Shown here one piece after another: positions 8,268 through 18,150 of a DNA stretch of 64,000 nt. Under the pieces are notes generated by a model. That model was not told where the DNA came from, ran no database searches, and saw nothing but the letters and a program-made list of their open reading frames with translations. The translations under genes were made by a program, and so were the position numbers. Every line of letters begins with the position of its first letter. Position 1 is the stretch's first letter. The stretch comes from LMUY01 sp964245075 (GTDB lineage Bacteria > Pseudomonadota > Alphaproteobacteria > Acetobacterales > Acetobacteraceae): the NCBI GenBank assembly GCA_964245075.1, contig CAXTLC010000003.1:24760-88759 (forward strand). The letters run 5' to 3'.

Positions 8268-9116
8268 CTAAGCGGCGGCGGACGCGGCGAACCGCCGTTG
8301 CCGGCGTTGCAACATGCGCCAGAACAGCTTGGCGGCGACCGTGGACAGCCGCCCGCGCGATGGCAGGCCGACCGCCTTCATGATCATCCCCATGCTGCGC
8401 TCGATGTGGTTGTAACGGTAGAACCCCATCGCCCGCCCCATGTAGCCGGCGATGCAGCGCTCGTGCTCGTAGGCCACGCCGGCGGGGTCGTTGCCGCAAT
8501 GGTAGGCGAACGCCAGTTCGTCGTCCTCCGACTCGGTGATGCGCCCGGCCGCGATGCGCAGCCGGCGCAGCACGCTGATCCGCTCGCGCGCCAGGTAGCG
8601 TTTCATGTGGTCGTAGAACAGCTTCCAATGGCGGTACTCGTCGGCCGCGATCAGCCGGCAGACCTGTTGCAGCACCGGCTCCGCCGTCGCGTCCGCCAGC
8701 GCGGTGTAGTACGAGGACGTCCCCGTCTCCACCATGCAGCGCGCGATCAGCTCGCCTGTCTTGGACCCGCGGACCGAGGACATCGCGTCCAGCGGCAGCT
8801 TGTAGCCCTCGCGGTAGCGCGCGAACGCCTCGGCGAAGTTCCAGCCCGGGTCAGCCAGTTCCGCCCACCTGCCGAGCGCGTCGCCGTGCTGGACCTCCTC
8901 GACCGCCCAGTTGTCGGACGCCTGGCAGAACGCGGGGTCCTCGCGGAAGACGCGGGACAGGTAGATCGCGTAGTCGGTGCCGTTGCGCTCGACCATGGCA
9001 GCGGATTTCACCAGCCGCACGATGTCCGGATCGACCTCCGCCGGGTCGAAACGGTTCCACGCGACATCCTCCAGCCGCCAATGCTTCATCGTTCGCCGAA
9101 CCTCGCTGCCGGACAT
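8268..9116 (-). CDS. Ferritin-like diiron protein (acyl-ACP desaturase-like)
   Basis: A 282-residue helical protein with two carboxylate-histidine motifs of a diiron centre: EEVQH (residues 73-77), with Glu130 in the next helix, and ADEYRH (158-163). This matches the ferritin-like/fatty acid desaturase type 2 superfamily. The C terminus is basic (RMLQRRQRRF). No signal peptide is seen. An alternative ATG ten residues in (MKHWRLED) is also reasonable. The substrate is unknown; oxidation of a lipid or a small molecule is possible. It converges on the DyP gene and stands alone. Confidence 0.75.
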   Translation of the reverse strand: MSGSEVRRTMKHWRLEDVAWNRFDPAEVDPDIVRLVKSAAMVERNGTDYAIYLSRVFREDPAFCQASDNWAVEEVQHGDALGRWAELADPGWNFAEAFARYREGYKLPLDAMSSVRGSKTGELIARCMVETGTSSYYTALADATAEPVLQQVCRLIAADEYRHWKLFYDHMKRYLARERISVLRRLRIAAGRITESEDDELAFAYHCGNDPAGVAYEHERCIAGYMGRAMGFYRYNHIERSMGMIMKAVGLPSRGRLSTVAAKLFWRMLQRRQRRFAASAAA

Positions 9117-9170
9117 GCATCTGTCACCGCCGCACCGCGCGGCAAAGCCACCGTGACGTGAGTGTTACAA

Positions 9171-9201
9171 GCCGCCCGCGGCGCGTGGCGCGGCAGCCAC
9201 G
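9171..9201 (-). terminator. Hairpins at the end of the F1-ATPase operon
   Basis: Immediately after the atpC stop on the minus strand comes CGTGGC-N6-GCCACG (9184-9201), then a second small stem GCCG/CGGC (9171-9182) followed by TTGT. They are placed as an operon terminator, but the stems are short and the T tract poor. Confidence 0.35.
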
Positions 9202-9202
9202 C

Positions 9203-9607
9203 TCAGGCGGCAGCCGCCTCGATCATCGCCCGGGCCGACTGCATCCGGTCCATGGCGGCGTCCAGCGCGGCCACGTTCGTCTTGTCCGTGGAGTCGTACT
9301 CGCCCTGCGCCTCGGCCAGGCGCCGCTCGCCTTCCGCACGGGACAGCTCGGTGGCCGGCAAGGCCTCGTCCGCCAGCACGGTGCACCGCTCGGGCGTGAT
9401 CTCGGCGAACCCGCCGCTCACGAACAGCCGGTCCGTCACCCGGCCGCCCTCGTGGATGGCGATCGTGCCGCCGCGCAGCAACACGATCATCGGCGAATGG
9501 TTGGGCAGCACGCCCATGTCGCCTTCGGACGCCGGGATGACGACCATCTCCACGTCGCGCGTCAGCAGCAGCTTCTCCGGGCTGACGATCTCCAGCGCGA
9601 CCGGCAT
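9203..9607 (-). CDS. atpC: F1F0 ATP synthase subunit epsilon
   Basis: A 134-residue epsilon subunit, the inhibitory and coupling part of the central stalk. The N-terminal beta-sandwich shows the family landmarks SPEKLLLTRDVEMVVIPASEGDMGVLPNHSPMI, split over residues 9-41, with the conserved GDMGVL turn. The C-terminal part is a short helical pair (about 92-134). Its ATG lies directly against the atpD stop (one-base junction at 9607), showing tight coupling. It is the last gene of atpHAGDC. Confidence 0.95.
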   Translation of the reverse strand: MPVALEIVSPEKLLLTRDVEMVVIPASEGDMGVLPNHSPMIVLLRGGTIAIHEGGRVTDRLFVSGGFAEITPERCTVLADEALPATELSRAEGERRLAEAQGEYDSTDKTNVAALDAAMDRMQSARAMIEAAAA

Positions 9608-11037
9608 CAGGCCTTCTCCTTCATCCCCTCCGCCTTCTTCACCGCGTCCTCGATGGTGCCGACCATGTAGAACGCGGCTTCCGGCAGGTGGTCGTACTCG
9701 CCGTTCACGATGCCCTTGAAGGAGCGGACCGTGTCGGCGATCGGCACGAACAAGCCCGGCGTGCCGGTGAACACCTCCGCCACGTGGAACGGCTGCGACA
9801 GGAAGCGCTGGATCTTGCGGGCGCGCGCGACGACCAGCTTGTCCTCCTCCGACAGCTCGTCCATGCCCAGGATGGCGATGATGTCCTGCAAGGACTTGTA
9901 GGTTTGCAGGATGCGCTGCACCTCGCGCGCCACGTCGTAGTGCTCGTCGCCGATGATGCGCGCGTCCAGCGAACGGCTGGTGGAGTCGAGCGGGTCGACC
10001 GCCGGGTAGATGCCCAGCTCGGCGATGGAGCGGGACAGCACGGTGGTCGCGTCCAGGTGGGCGAAGGAGGTCGCGGGCGCCGGGTCGGTCAGGTCGTCGG
10101 CGGGCACGTAGATCGCCTGCACCGAGGTGATGGAGCCCTTCTTGGTGGAGGTGATGCGCTCCTGCAACGCGCCCATGTCGGTGGCCAGGGTCGGCTGGTA
10201 GCCCACTGCGGACGGGATGCGGCCCAGCAGCGCCGACACTTCCGCGCCGGCCTGGGTGAAGCGGAAGATGTTGTCCACGAAGAACAGCACGTCCTGCCCT
10301 TCCTCGTCGCGGAAATACTCCGCCAAGGACAGGCCGGACAACGCCACGCGGGCGCGGGCGCCCGGCGGCTCGTTCATCTGGCCGTACACCAGCGCCACCT
10401 TGGAGCCTTCCGTGGTGCCCTCGCCGAGCTTGATCACCCCGGCGTCGATCATCTCGTGGTAGAGGTCGTTGCCTTCGCGGGTGCGCTCCCCCACGCCGGC
10501 GAACACGGACACGCCGCCATGCGCCTTGGCGATGTTGTTGATCAGCTCCTGGATCAGCACCGTCTTGCCCACGCCCGCGCCGCCGAACAGGCCGATCTTG
10601 CCGCCCTTCAGGTAGGGGGCGAGCAGGTCCACCACCTTGATGCCCGTCGCCAGCACTTCCGCGGAGGTGGACTGGTCCTCGAAGGTGGGCGCCGCCCGGT
10701 GGATCGGGTAGGTCATCTTGGCGTTGACGGGGCCGCGCTCGTCGATCGGCTCGCCGATGACGTTGAGGATGCGGCCCAGCGTTTCCGGGCCGACCGGGAC
10801 GCTGATCGGCGCGCCGGTGTCCGTCACCTCGCTGCCGCGCACCAGGCCGTCCGTGCTGTCCATCGCGATGCAGCGGACGGTCCGCTCGCCCAGCTCCTGC
10901 GCCACCTCCATCACCAGCGTGCCGCTGGCCGTCCTGGTGGTCAGCGCGGACTGGATGAACGGAAGCTCGCCCTCGAACTGCACGTCCAGGACGGCGCCGA
11001 GGACCTGCGTGATGCGGCCGACATTGTTGCTCGCCAT
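9607..11037 (-). CDS. atpD: F1F0 ATP synthase subunit beta
   Basis: A 476-residue catalytic beta subunit. Visible are the N-terminal barrel (GRITQVLGAVLDVQFEGELP), the Walker A loop GGAGVGKTVL, the catalytic GERTREGNDLYHEM segment, Walker B VLFFVDNIFRFTQAG, and the DELSEEDK (DELSEED lever) near residue 397. All key residues are present, so ATP synthesis or hydrolysis is expected at the membrane-bound F1. It is 26 bases downstream of atpG and touches atpC. Confidence 0.98.
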   Translation of the reverse strand: MASNNVGRITQVLGAVLDVQFEGELPFIQSALTTRTASGTLVMEVAQELGERTVRCIAMDSTDGLVRGSEVTDTGAPISVPVGPETLGRILNVIGEPIDERGPVNAKMTYPIHRAAPTFEDQSTSAEVLATGIKVVDLLAPYLKGGKIGLFGGAGVGKTVLIQELINNIAKAHGGVSVFAGVGERTREGNDLYHEMIDAGVIKLGEGTTEGSKVALVYGQMNEPPGARARVALSGLSLAEYFRDEEGQDVLFFVDNIFRFTQAGAEVSALLGRIPSAVGYQPTLATDMGALQERITSTKKGSITSVQAIYVPADDLTDPAPATSFAHLDATTVLSRSIAELGIYPAVDPLDSTSRSLDARIIGDEHYDVAREVQRILQTYKSLQDIIAILGMDELSEEDKLVVARARKIQRFLSQPFHVAEVFTGTPGLFVPIADTVRSFKGIVNGEYDHLPEAAFYMVGTIEDAVKKAEGMKEKA

Positions 11038-11063
11038 GTGGTCTCTCCTGTGCGGACGCGGCC

Positions 11064-11948
11064 CTAGAGGGCTTCGGCGCCCGATATGATCTCGATCAGC
11101 TCGCGGGTGATGTTCGCCTGCCGCGTGCGGTTGTAGTTCAGCGTCAGCTTGTTGATGGCCTCGCCCGCGTTGCGGGTGGCGTTGTCCATCGCCGTCATTC
11201 GCGCGCCATGCTCCCCGGCGCCGCTGTCGAGCTGGGCGCGGTAGAGCTGGATCGACAGGTTGCGCGGCAGCAGCTTGGCGAGGATCGTCTCCTCGTCCGG
11301 CTCGAACTCGTAGGTCGCCTGCGCGCCGGTCTGCTCGGCCGGCCCGCTCTCGGTCATCAGCGGCGGGATGATCTGCAACTCGGTCGGAATCTGGCTGATC
11401 ACGGACACGAAGCGGTTGTACACCACGGTCGCCACGTCGAACTCGTCGCGGCCCAGCATCTCCACGGCCTGCTCGCCGATCGCCCGCACGTCCGCGAACT
11501 CGACCCGCTTCTTGCCGGCGAACGAGATGTCGCCGACGATGCTGGCGGCCATCTCGCGACGCAGGTAGTCGCGCCCCTTGCGGCCAACGGTGATGATCTT
11601 GACGGTCTTGCCCTCGCCCATCAGGCGCCGGGCCAGGTTGCGCGCGGCACGGCCGACGTTGGTGTTGAACGCCCCCGCCAGGCCGCGGTCCGCGGTGATC
11701 ACGATCAGCAGGTGGACGCGGTCGCTCCCCGTGCCCGCCAGCATCCTCGGCGCGGTCGGGCTGCCCTGCACGCTGGCGGCCAGCGCGGCCAGCACGCGCT
11801 CCATCCGCTCGGCGTACGGGCGCGCCGCTTCTGCCTGGGTCTGCGCCCGGCGCAGCTTGCTGGCGGCGACCATCTTCATGGCGCTGGTGATCTTGCGGGT
11901 GGACTTGACGCTGTTGATGCGCGCCCGCAGGGCTTTCAGGCTGGCCAT
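11064..11948 (-). CDS. atpG: F1F0 ATP synthase subunit gamma
   Basis: A 294-residue gamma subunit, the rotating shaft of F1. It has the two long terminal helices, MASLKALRARINSVKSTRKITSAMKMVAASKL split at residues 1-32 and ENATRNAGEAINKLTLNYNRTRQANITREL-like sequence near the C terminus, with the central Rossmann-like domain (ITADRGLAGAFNTNVGR) between them. Length is usual. It sits between atpA and atpD; the 64-base atpA-atpG spacer includes a GC-rich stretch that could form weak pairing. Confidence 0.97.
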   Translation of the reverse strand: MASLKALRARINSVKSTRKITSAMKMVAASKLRRAQTQAEAARPYAERMERVLAALAASVQGSPTAPRMLAGTGSDRVHLLIVITADRGLAGAFNTNVGRAARNLARRLMGEGKTVKIITVGRKGRDYLRREMAASIVGDISFAGKKRVEFADVRAIGEQAVEMLGRDEFDVATVVYNRFVSVISQIPTELQIIPPLMTESGPAEQTGAQATYEFEPDEETILAKLLPRNLSIQLYRAQLDSGAGEHGARMTAMDNATRNAGEAINKLTLNYNRTRQANITRELIEIISGAEAL

Positions 11949-12012
11949 TGCTTCACGCTTTCTGCTCCCTCTCCCTCTGGGAAAGGGTCGGGGTGAGGGA
12001 CCGCGCGCAAAC

Positions 12013-13548
<1,536 letters not shown>

Positions 13549-13551
13549 GGT

Positions 13552-14118
13552 TCAGGCGGCTCCCTTCATCGCGTACTGCAGGCGTTGCAGCCGGGACTTC
13601 AGACTGGTGTCGTAGAGGCGGGCGCCGACGCGCACGACGAGGCCGCCGAGCAGCGCCGGGTCCACCGATTCTTGTATGTTGACGTTGCCATACCCGGCCT
13701 CGATCAGCCGGGCGCGCAACTGCTCGCGCTGCACGTCCGACAGCTTGTGCGCGGAGGCGACGGTCGCGGTCACCACGCCGCGCTTGTCGGCGACCAGGGT
13801 GGCGAAGGCGGTGCTGATGGCCTTCAGCGCGGGCAAGCGGCGGTTGTTGGCGATCACGCCCACGAAATCCGTCACCGTCTTGCCGAAGCCCTGCCCGGTC
13901 AGCACCGCCTGGACCGCCGTGCGCGCCTGCACCACGGCCACCAGCGGGGAGGACAGCAGCCGGCGCAGCGGCGCGCTCTCGTCGATCAGCCGGCCGAGCG
14001 CCCCCATCTGGTCCACGACCGTGTCGAGTTCGCGCCGTTCGCTGGCGAGGTCGTAAAGGGCGGCGGCATACCGCCCGGGGAGGCCGCCGCTCTGGGAAAT
14101 CGTGCCTTCAGCGGCCAC
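13552..14118 (-). CDS. atpH: F1F0 ATP synthase subunit delta
   Basis: The delta (OSCP-like) subunit that ties F1 to the peripheral stalk. I place the start at GTG 14118 (VAAEGTISQSGGLPGRYAAALYDLA split over the first 25 residues), because alphaproteobacterial delta subunits begin just before the GRYAxAL helix; this gives 188 residues, the usual length. An upstream in-frame ATG at 14190 would add 24 residues lacking family character; neither start has a strong Shine-Dalgarno. The C-terminal beta region carries the conserved GGLVVRVGARLYDTSLKSRL end, split here over the last 30 residues. It opens the F1 operon; F0 genes are not in the window. Confidence 0.92.
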   Translation of the reverse strand: MAAEGTISQSGGLPGRYAAALYDLASERRELDTVVDQMGALGRLIDESAPLRRLLSSPLVAVVQARTAVQAVLTGQGFGKTVTDFVGVIANNRRLPALKAISTAFATLVADKRGVVTATVASAHKLSDVQREQLRARLIEAGYGNVNIQESVDPALLGGLVVRVGARLYDTSLKSRLQRLQYAMKGAA

Positions 14119-14318
14119 GCGGGGGTCCGTCCATGCTTGCAGAAAAGGGTCAGGAACCGCCGTGGCGGCTATTGGCGGTCGCCTTACCATGCAGGTTTTA
14201 CCCGTGCAACACAGGTGATCGGCGGAGGGGCGGCACATTCACCCCGAGCATGGGGCGGCAGCTTCGAGCCAGGCACGATCCGCGGTGATCGCCGGAACTG
14301 CCCGACGGACCGGCGATC

Positions 14319-15062
14319 CTACTCTTCCGGACGGAGGCGCTGCATCTCCTCGACGACGCGCCGGTCGTGACCCGCCTGCGCGCGGGCAAGCCGCCCGAAG
14401 GCGCCCGGCTTGTCCTCAAGCAGGTCTCGCCCGTCGTGACGCAGGATATCGGCGACTTTGGAAAACCAGTCCTGCACGTCAACCTCGGACGTGATCGACA
14501 GGCCTGGTGGAAGTGACAGCGACTCAGAACGGCCTGCCATGAAGACTATATCTTCCAGGAAGTAATGCCCGGACGGATCAGATGTCTGTTTCAGGCTACA
14601 GCCTGAATAGGCCACGCTGGGCAAGCCGAGATCAAGGACGACCCGGCCTGAGGAGTAGGTGGCGACTGGGGCAGTTCCGTCGACAGGCGCAAACCCGTAC
14701 TCGGCAAGAAAAGCAAATGTTCCACGAGCTATTCTTTGCGAACCAAGATAACCATCCGGGTCCACCTCGTGCCGCTTCGCCTCGTCAAAGATCGATCTGC
14801 CCAGTTCGATGATCCTCGCGTAGCGCCGGTCGCCGTCCAACGCCTTGCCATAGAGCAGCTTGAGTTCGGCAAGAAGCTTCTTTTCATCCAGCGCGGATCT
14901 CTTCAGATCGTACCAGGGCTGCGCTTTCAGTAGATCTTCCCCTAGGTGCTTCCAGTCCTCTGCCGCCTCGGACATGTCATTCACGATGGCAGTCCTTCGA
15001 TAATCCGCTAATTCAGCAGAAATCTTTGCGAGTTGCTCGACCGCCTGAGTTGTTCTTTCCAT
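14319..15062 (-). CDS. Unrecognised protein, candidate immunity partner of the upstream toxin-like gene
   Basis: Not recognised. A 247-residue, acidic, probably cytoplasmic protein. The first 100 residues are helical and charged (AEDWKHLGEDLLKAQPWYDLKRSALDEKK region); the middle has strand-like segments (GTFAFLAEYGFAP, GRVVLDLGLPSVAYSG, HYFLEDIVFMAG); a helical C terminus follows. There are no membrane spans. Its start overlaps the end of the toxin-like gene by 55 bases; a start at ATG 14975, behind GAAGGA, would remove the overlap and shorten it by 29 residues. It is less GC-rich than the ATPase genes. Position directly after a toxin-like gene is the main reason to suggest immunity. Confidence 0.6.
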   Translation of the reverse strand: MERTTQAVEQLAKISAELADYRRTAIVNDMSEAAEDWKHLGEDLLKAQPWYDLKRSALDEKKLLAELKLLYGKALDGDRRYARIIELGRSIFDEAKRHEVDPDGYLGSQRIARGTFAFLAEYGFAPVDGTAPVATYSSGRVVLDLGLPSVAYSGCSLKQTSDPSGHYFLEDIVFMAGRSESLSLPPGLSITSEVDVQDWFSKVADILRHDGRDLLEDKPGAFGRLARAQAGHDRRVVEEMQRLRPEE

Positions 15063-16180
15063 GGTTGCACGATCACCGTCGTCTTCTCTAATCCGTTTTT
15101 GCCTGGAACGCGGTAGTTGATGTGGTATTCGTGATGGGTGCTACGACCGCCCGGGGGATGACCTGGCTCTGCGCGATCAAAAAATCCACCTCCTTCCTTG
15201 ATCATTCGTTCTGCCTCCCGCGTTGGAACACGGCCATTCAAAGTCGTATGCGTACCTGGCCGCATGATCTCCTCCATCGCTTGTCTGTATGCCTTGGTAT
15301 TGTTGTAGCCCCATGGCGTCATGAACGGCGCAACAGCGCCACCCAGCAAGGGTGTGTGCCGCTGCCCCCGCGTCTCCTTGTCGAGTGCGAGCACCTCGTC
15401 GTCCGACATGGCATCCACGTCCAGCTTCGCGCCGTCCCGCAGATAGACGAGCCCGCCCTGCGACCCCATCGCGCGGCGCAGGTCGATGGCCTGCTCGTGC
15501 CGGGTCTTGGCGAGCCCAAGCCCGTGCAGCCACCACCAGACCTTGCCATGCTCCGGTTCGGCGGCCACGCCCGCCGGGGCGCCGCCGGGCGCGGGGACCA
15601 CTGGCGCCGCGGCGGCCTTGGACCTTGCGGCAGGAGCCGGCTCGGCGCTCGGCGGCGGCACCGCAGCCGCGACGGCGGCACGCGTGGCTGGGTCATCCGC
15701 CCGGTCCTCGGCATCCGCCAGGAAGCGGTTCCAGTTGCCGAGGCCGACGGACTCGGCTGCGTCCGCCACATGCCCGCACGCTGCCCGCAGGTCCTCGTGG
15801 CCCGATGCGGATGCCGTCCGCTCCGCCGCCATCCGCAGGGCCTGCACGACCCTGCTGTCCGGACCGCGGCCGAAGGAATGCGCGGCGAAGCTGGCAGGAC
15901 CCAGCCGCGACGCCTTCGCCCATTGCGGCAGCAACCGTTGCAGCCGCGCCGCGCCGCCGGAAGACCACACCGTGTCGGCCAGCCGGCGGCTGTCGCGTGG
16001 GAAGGCCGCGACCGCGGCGTAGGTCACGGCCGCCGCCCGGCCGTCCACCTGCTCGGGGCCGAGCCGGCCGCCAGGCGCGAACTCCAGGCGCGAACTCCGG
16101 GCCGTACCGGGCGATGTCCCGCGCCGCCTTGCCATGGCCGGAATACCCGTGCTGCCGCCGTCCCTGATCAACCCGGACAA
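15008..16180 (-). CDS. Unrecognised protein with toxin-like C terminus, SOS-box controlled
   Basis: Not recognised as a whole. From TTG 16180 it is 390 residues; ATG at 16135 (MARRRGTSPG) is an alternative. The N-terminal half is helical and Arg/Ala-rich, followed by a Pro/Ala-rich linker (about 165-205), a WWWLHGLGLAKTRHEQ segment, and a C-terminal region rich in charged and histidine residues, with THHEYHINY at 348-356. This mosaic of variable head, linker and compact His-rich tail resembles polymorphic toxins and bacteriocin nucleases, but no named nuclease family is matched. No signal peptide is visible. A perfect LexA box lies 16 bases upstream, and an unknown gene overlaps its end. Confidence 0.55.
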   Translation of the reverse strand: MSGLIRDGGSTGIPAMARRRGTSPGTARSSRLEFAPGGRLGPEQVDGRAAAVTYAAVAAFPRDSRRLADTVWSSGGAARLQRLLPQWAKASRLGPASFAAHSFGRGPDSRVVQALRMAAERTASASGHEDLRAACGHVADAAESVGLGNWNRFLADAEDRADDPATRAAVAAAVPPPSAEPAPAARSKAAAAPVVPAPGGAPAGVAAEPEHGKVWWWLHGLGLAKTRHEQAIDLRRAMGSQGGLVYLRDGAKLDVDAMSDDEVLALDKETRGQRHTPLLGGAVAPFMTPWGYNNTKAYRQAMEEIMRPGTHTTLNGRVPTREAERMIKEGGGFFDRAEPGHPPGGRSTHHEYHINYRVPGKNGLEKTTVIVQPWKEQLRRSSNSQRFLLN

Positions 16181-16195
16181 TATCGCCTCAGATTA

Positions 16196-16210
16196 GAACA
16201 AAATGTGAAC
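16196..16210 (-). promoter_or_regulatory. LexA (SOS) box before the toxin-like gene
   Basis: On the minus strand the sequence is GTTCACATTTTGTTC, a perfect GTTC-N7-GTTC direct repeat, the alphaproteobacterial LexA operator. It lies 16 bases before the TTG start of the toxin-like gene and 103 bases before rfaD, which reads the other way. Position favours control of the toxin-like gene. The site is read directly; repression by LexA is inference from the known alphaproteobacterial consensus. Confidence 0.7.
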
Positions 16211-16312
16211 AAACCCCAAGCAGGCACCGCGCAGGCCGTTCCGGGCTCAGCCCAGCACGCCTCGCCCACCCGCCCGGATGACGCGCCGCCCTGCCGCCCC
16301 TATAACGCCGCC

Positions 16313-17287
16313 ATGATCCTGCTCACCGGCGGCGCCGGCTTCATCGGCTCCAACCTCAACGCCGCACTGGCGGACGCCGGCCACGAGGTCGCCGTCGCTG
16401 ACTGGCTCGGCTCCGAAGGCAAGTGGCGCAACCTCGCCAGCCACCCGCCTTCCTTGATGCTGATGCCGGACGCGCTGGAGCACTTCCTGGCCACCGAGCC
16501 GCCGCTGCGCATGGTGTTCCACCTCGGCGCCATCAGCGAAACCACGGCGGCGGACGGCGACATGGTCTGGATGACCAACGTCGAGCTGCCGATGATGCTG
16601 TGGAACTGGTGCGCCGCGCACGGGGTGCCGATGGTGTACGCGTCCTCCGCCGCCACCTACGGCGATGGAACCGCCGGGTTCGAGGACGACATCGAGGCGC
16701 TGGGCACGCTCAAGCCGCGCAGCCTGTACGGCTGGAGCAAGCACGCCTTCGACCTGCGGGTCGCCAAGATGCTTCGCGCCGGGTCGGACCGGCCGCCGCA
16801 ATGGGCCGGGCTGAAGCTGTTCAACGTGTACGGCCCGAACGAGTACCACAAGGGCTCGATGGTGTCCGTCGTGAAGGTCAAGCATGACGACGTGCTGGCC
16901 GGCCACGCCCCCAAGCTGTTCCGCTCCACGCAGCCGGGCCTGGCGGACGGGCAGCAGATGCGGGACTTCATCTGGGTGGGCGACGTGGTGGACGTCATGC
17001 TCTGGCTGCTCGCCTCGCCCGGCGTGAGCGGCCTGTTCAACGTCGGCACCGGCAACGCCCGGTCCTACCAGCACCTGGCCGAGGCGGTGTGCCGGGCGTC
17101 CGACATGCCGGAGCGGATGGAGTTCATCGACATGCCGCCCGGGCTGCGGGACGGCTACCAGTCCTTTACCCAGGCCACCACCGCCCGGCTGCGCGCCGCG
17201 GGCTTCGGAGGCCAGTTCACCGTGCTGGAGGAAGGCGTGCGCCGCTACATCCAAGACTACCTGGCCACGCCGGACCCGTACCGCTGA
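16313..17287 (+). CDS. rfaD: ADP-L-glycero-D-manno-heptose-6-epimerase
   Basis: A 324-residue extended SDR that epimerises ADP-D,D-heptose to ADP-L,D-heptose for the LPS inner core. The N terminus ILLTGGAGFIGSNL (2-15) is the NADP-binding loop; YGWSKHAFDL carries the YxxxK catalytic pair; FNVYGPNEYHKGSMVSVV is the substrate-binding stretch typical of HldD/RfaD. Length is normal. ATG 16313 has no Shine-Dalgarno, and a TATAAC element lies only ten bases upstream, so a leaderless or very short leader transcript is possible. Its stop overlaps the lgt start by one base (TGATG). Confidence 0.93.
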   Translation: MILLTGGAGFIGSNLNAALADAGHEVAVADWLGSEGKWRNLASHPPSLMLMPDALEHFLATEPPLRMVFHLGAISETTAADGDMVWMTNVELPMMLWNWCAAHGVPMVYASSAATYGDGTAGFEDDIEALGTLKPRSLYGWSKHAFDLRVAKMLRAGSDRPPQWAGLKLFNVYGPNEYHKGSMVSVVKVKHDDVLAGHAPKLFRSTQPGLADGQQMRDFIWVGDVVDVMLWLLASPGVSGLFNVGTGNARSYQHLAEAVCRASDMPERMEFIDMPPGLRDGYQSFTQATTARLRAAGFGGQFTVLEEGVRRYIQDYLATPDPYR

Positions 17288-18123
17288 TGCCGCCCCTGAT
17301 GCCGCCCTCGAGCGACGTGCTCACCTTCCCGGGGTTCGACCCGGTGCTGCTGCACCTGGGGCCGCTCGCCATCCGCTGGTACGCGCTGGCCTATATCGGC
17401 AGCCTGCTGCTGGGCTGGCAAGTGATGCGCAGGCTGGTGCGGCGCAGCCCCGCCGTCGCCACCGTGGAACAGACGGACGATTTCCTGACCTGGGCCACCT
17501 TGGGCGTCGTGCTCGGCGGGCGGCTGGGCTACGTGCTGTTCTACCAGCCGGGCAAGTTCGCGGCCAACCCGGTCTCCATCTTCGCCGTGTGGGAAGGCGG
17601 GATGAGCTTCCACGGCGGCGCGTTGGGCGTGGTGGTGGCGCTGCTCCTGTTCTGCCGGCGGCAGAGCATCCCCCTGCTGGGCTTCGCCGACCGGATCGCG
17701 GTGGTGACGCCGATCGGCCTCGGCTTCGGCCGCGTCGCCAACTTCATCAACGGCGAGCTGTGGGGCCGCCCGGCGCCGGATTGGGTGCCCTGGCGCATGG
17801 TGTTCCCGCGGGTGGACGACGTGCCGCGCTACCCCAGCCAGCTCTACCAGGCTTCCATGGAAGGCTTGCTCCTGTTCATCGTGCTGTGGCTGCTGGCCCG
17901 GCGGGAAAGGGTGCGGGCGCGGTTCGGCGTGCTGACGGGCGTCTTCCTGGTGGGCTACGCGGTGGCGCGCAGCACCGGCGAGCTGTTCCGGCAGCCGGAC
18001 GACTTCCTGGGCTACCTGTGGGAAGGCGCGACCATGGGCCAGTTGCTCTGCATCCCGATGCTGGTGGCCGGCTTGTTCCTGATCGCCCGGGCAAGGCCGC
18101 GGACGGCCGCCGTCCCCGCTTGA
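17287..18123 (+). CDS. lgt: Prolipoprotein diacylglyceryl transferase
   Basis: A 278-residue polytopic inner-membrane enzyme that transfers diacylglycerol from phosphatidylglycerol to the lipobox cysteine. It has seven or so hydrophobic segments; GMSFHGGALG (about 103-112) contains the catalytic-region histidine, and GFGRVANFINGELWGRP (about 142-158) is the Lgt signature with the essential Arg and Asn. It overlaps rfaD by one base. Several predicted lipoproteins in the window (19914, 24277) would be its substrates. Confidence 0.95.
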   Translation: MPPLMPPSSDVLTFPGFDPVLLHLGPLAIRWYALAYIGSLLLGWQVMRRLVRRSPAVATVEQTDDFLTWATLGVVLGGRLGYVLFYQPGKFAANPVSIFAVWEGGMSFHGGALGVVVALLLFCRRQSIPLLGFADRIAVVTPIGLGFGRVANFINGELWGRPAPDWVPWRMVFPRVDDVPRYPSQLYQASMEGLLLFIVLWLLARRERVRARFGVLTGVFLVGYAVARSTGELFRQPDDFLGYLWEGATMGQLLCIPMLVAGLFLIARARPRTAAVPA

Positions 18124-18150
18124 TGGCCCCTGCTTGATGGCCCCCGCCTG

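Noticed and set aside
9688..11067. Plus-strand frame opposite atpD
   Set aside because: Shadow of a highly conserved gene; no start signal or domain.
18123..18150. GATGGCCCC repeat between lgt and the methyltransferase as a regulatory array
   Set aside because: Only two or three imperfect copies in 28 bases; more likely slippage in GC-rich DNA, and it offers alternative start codons at most.
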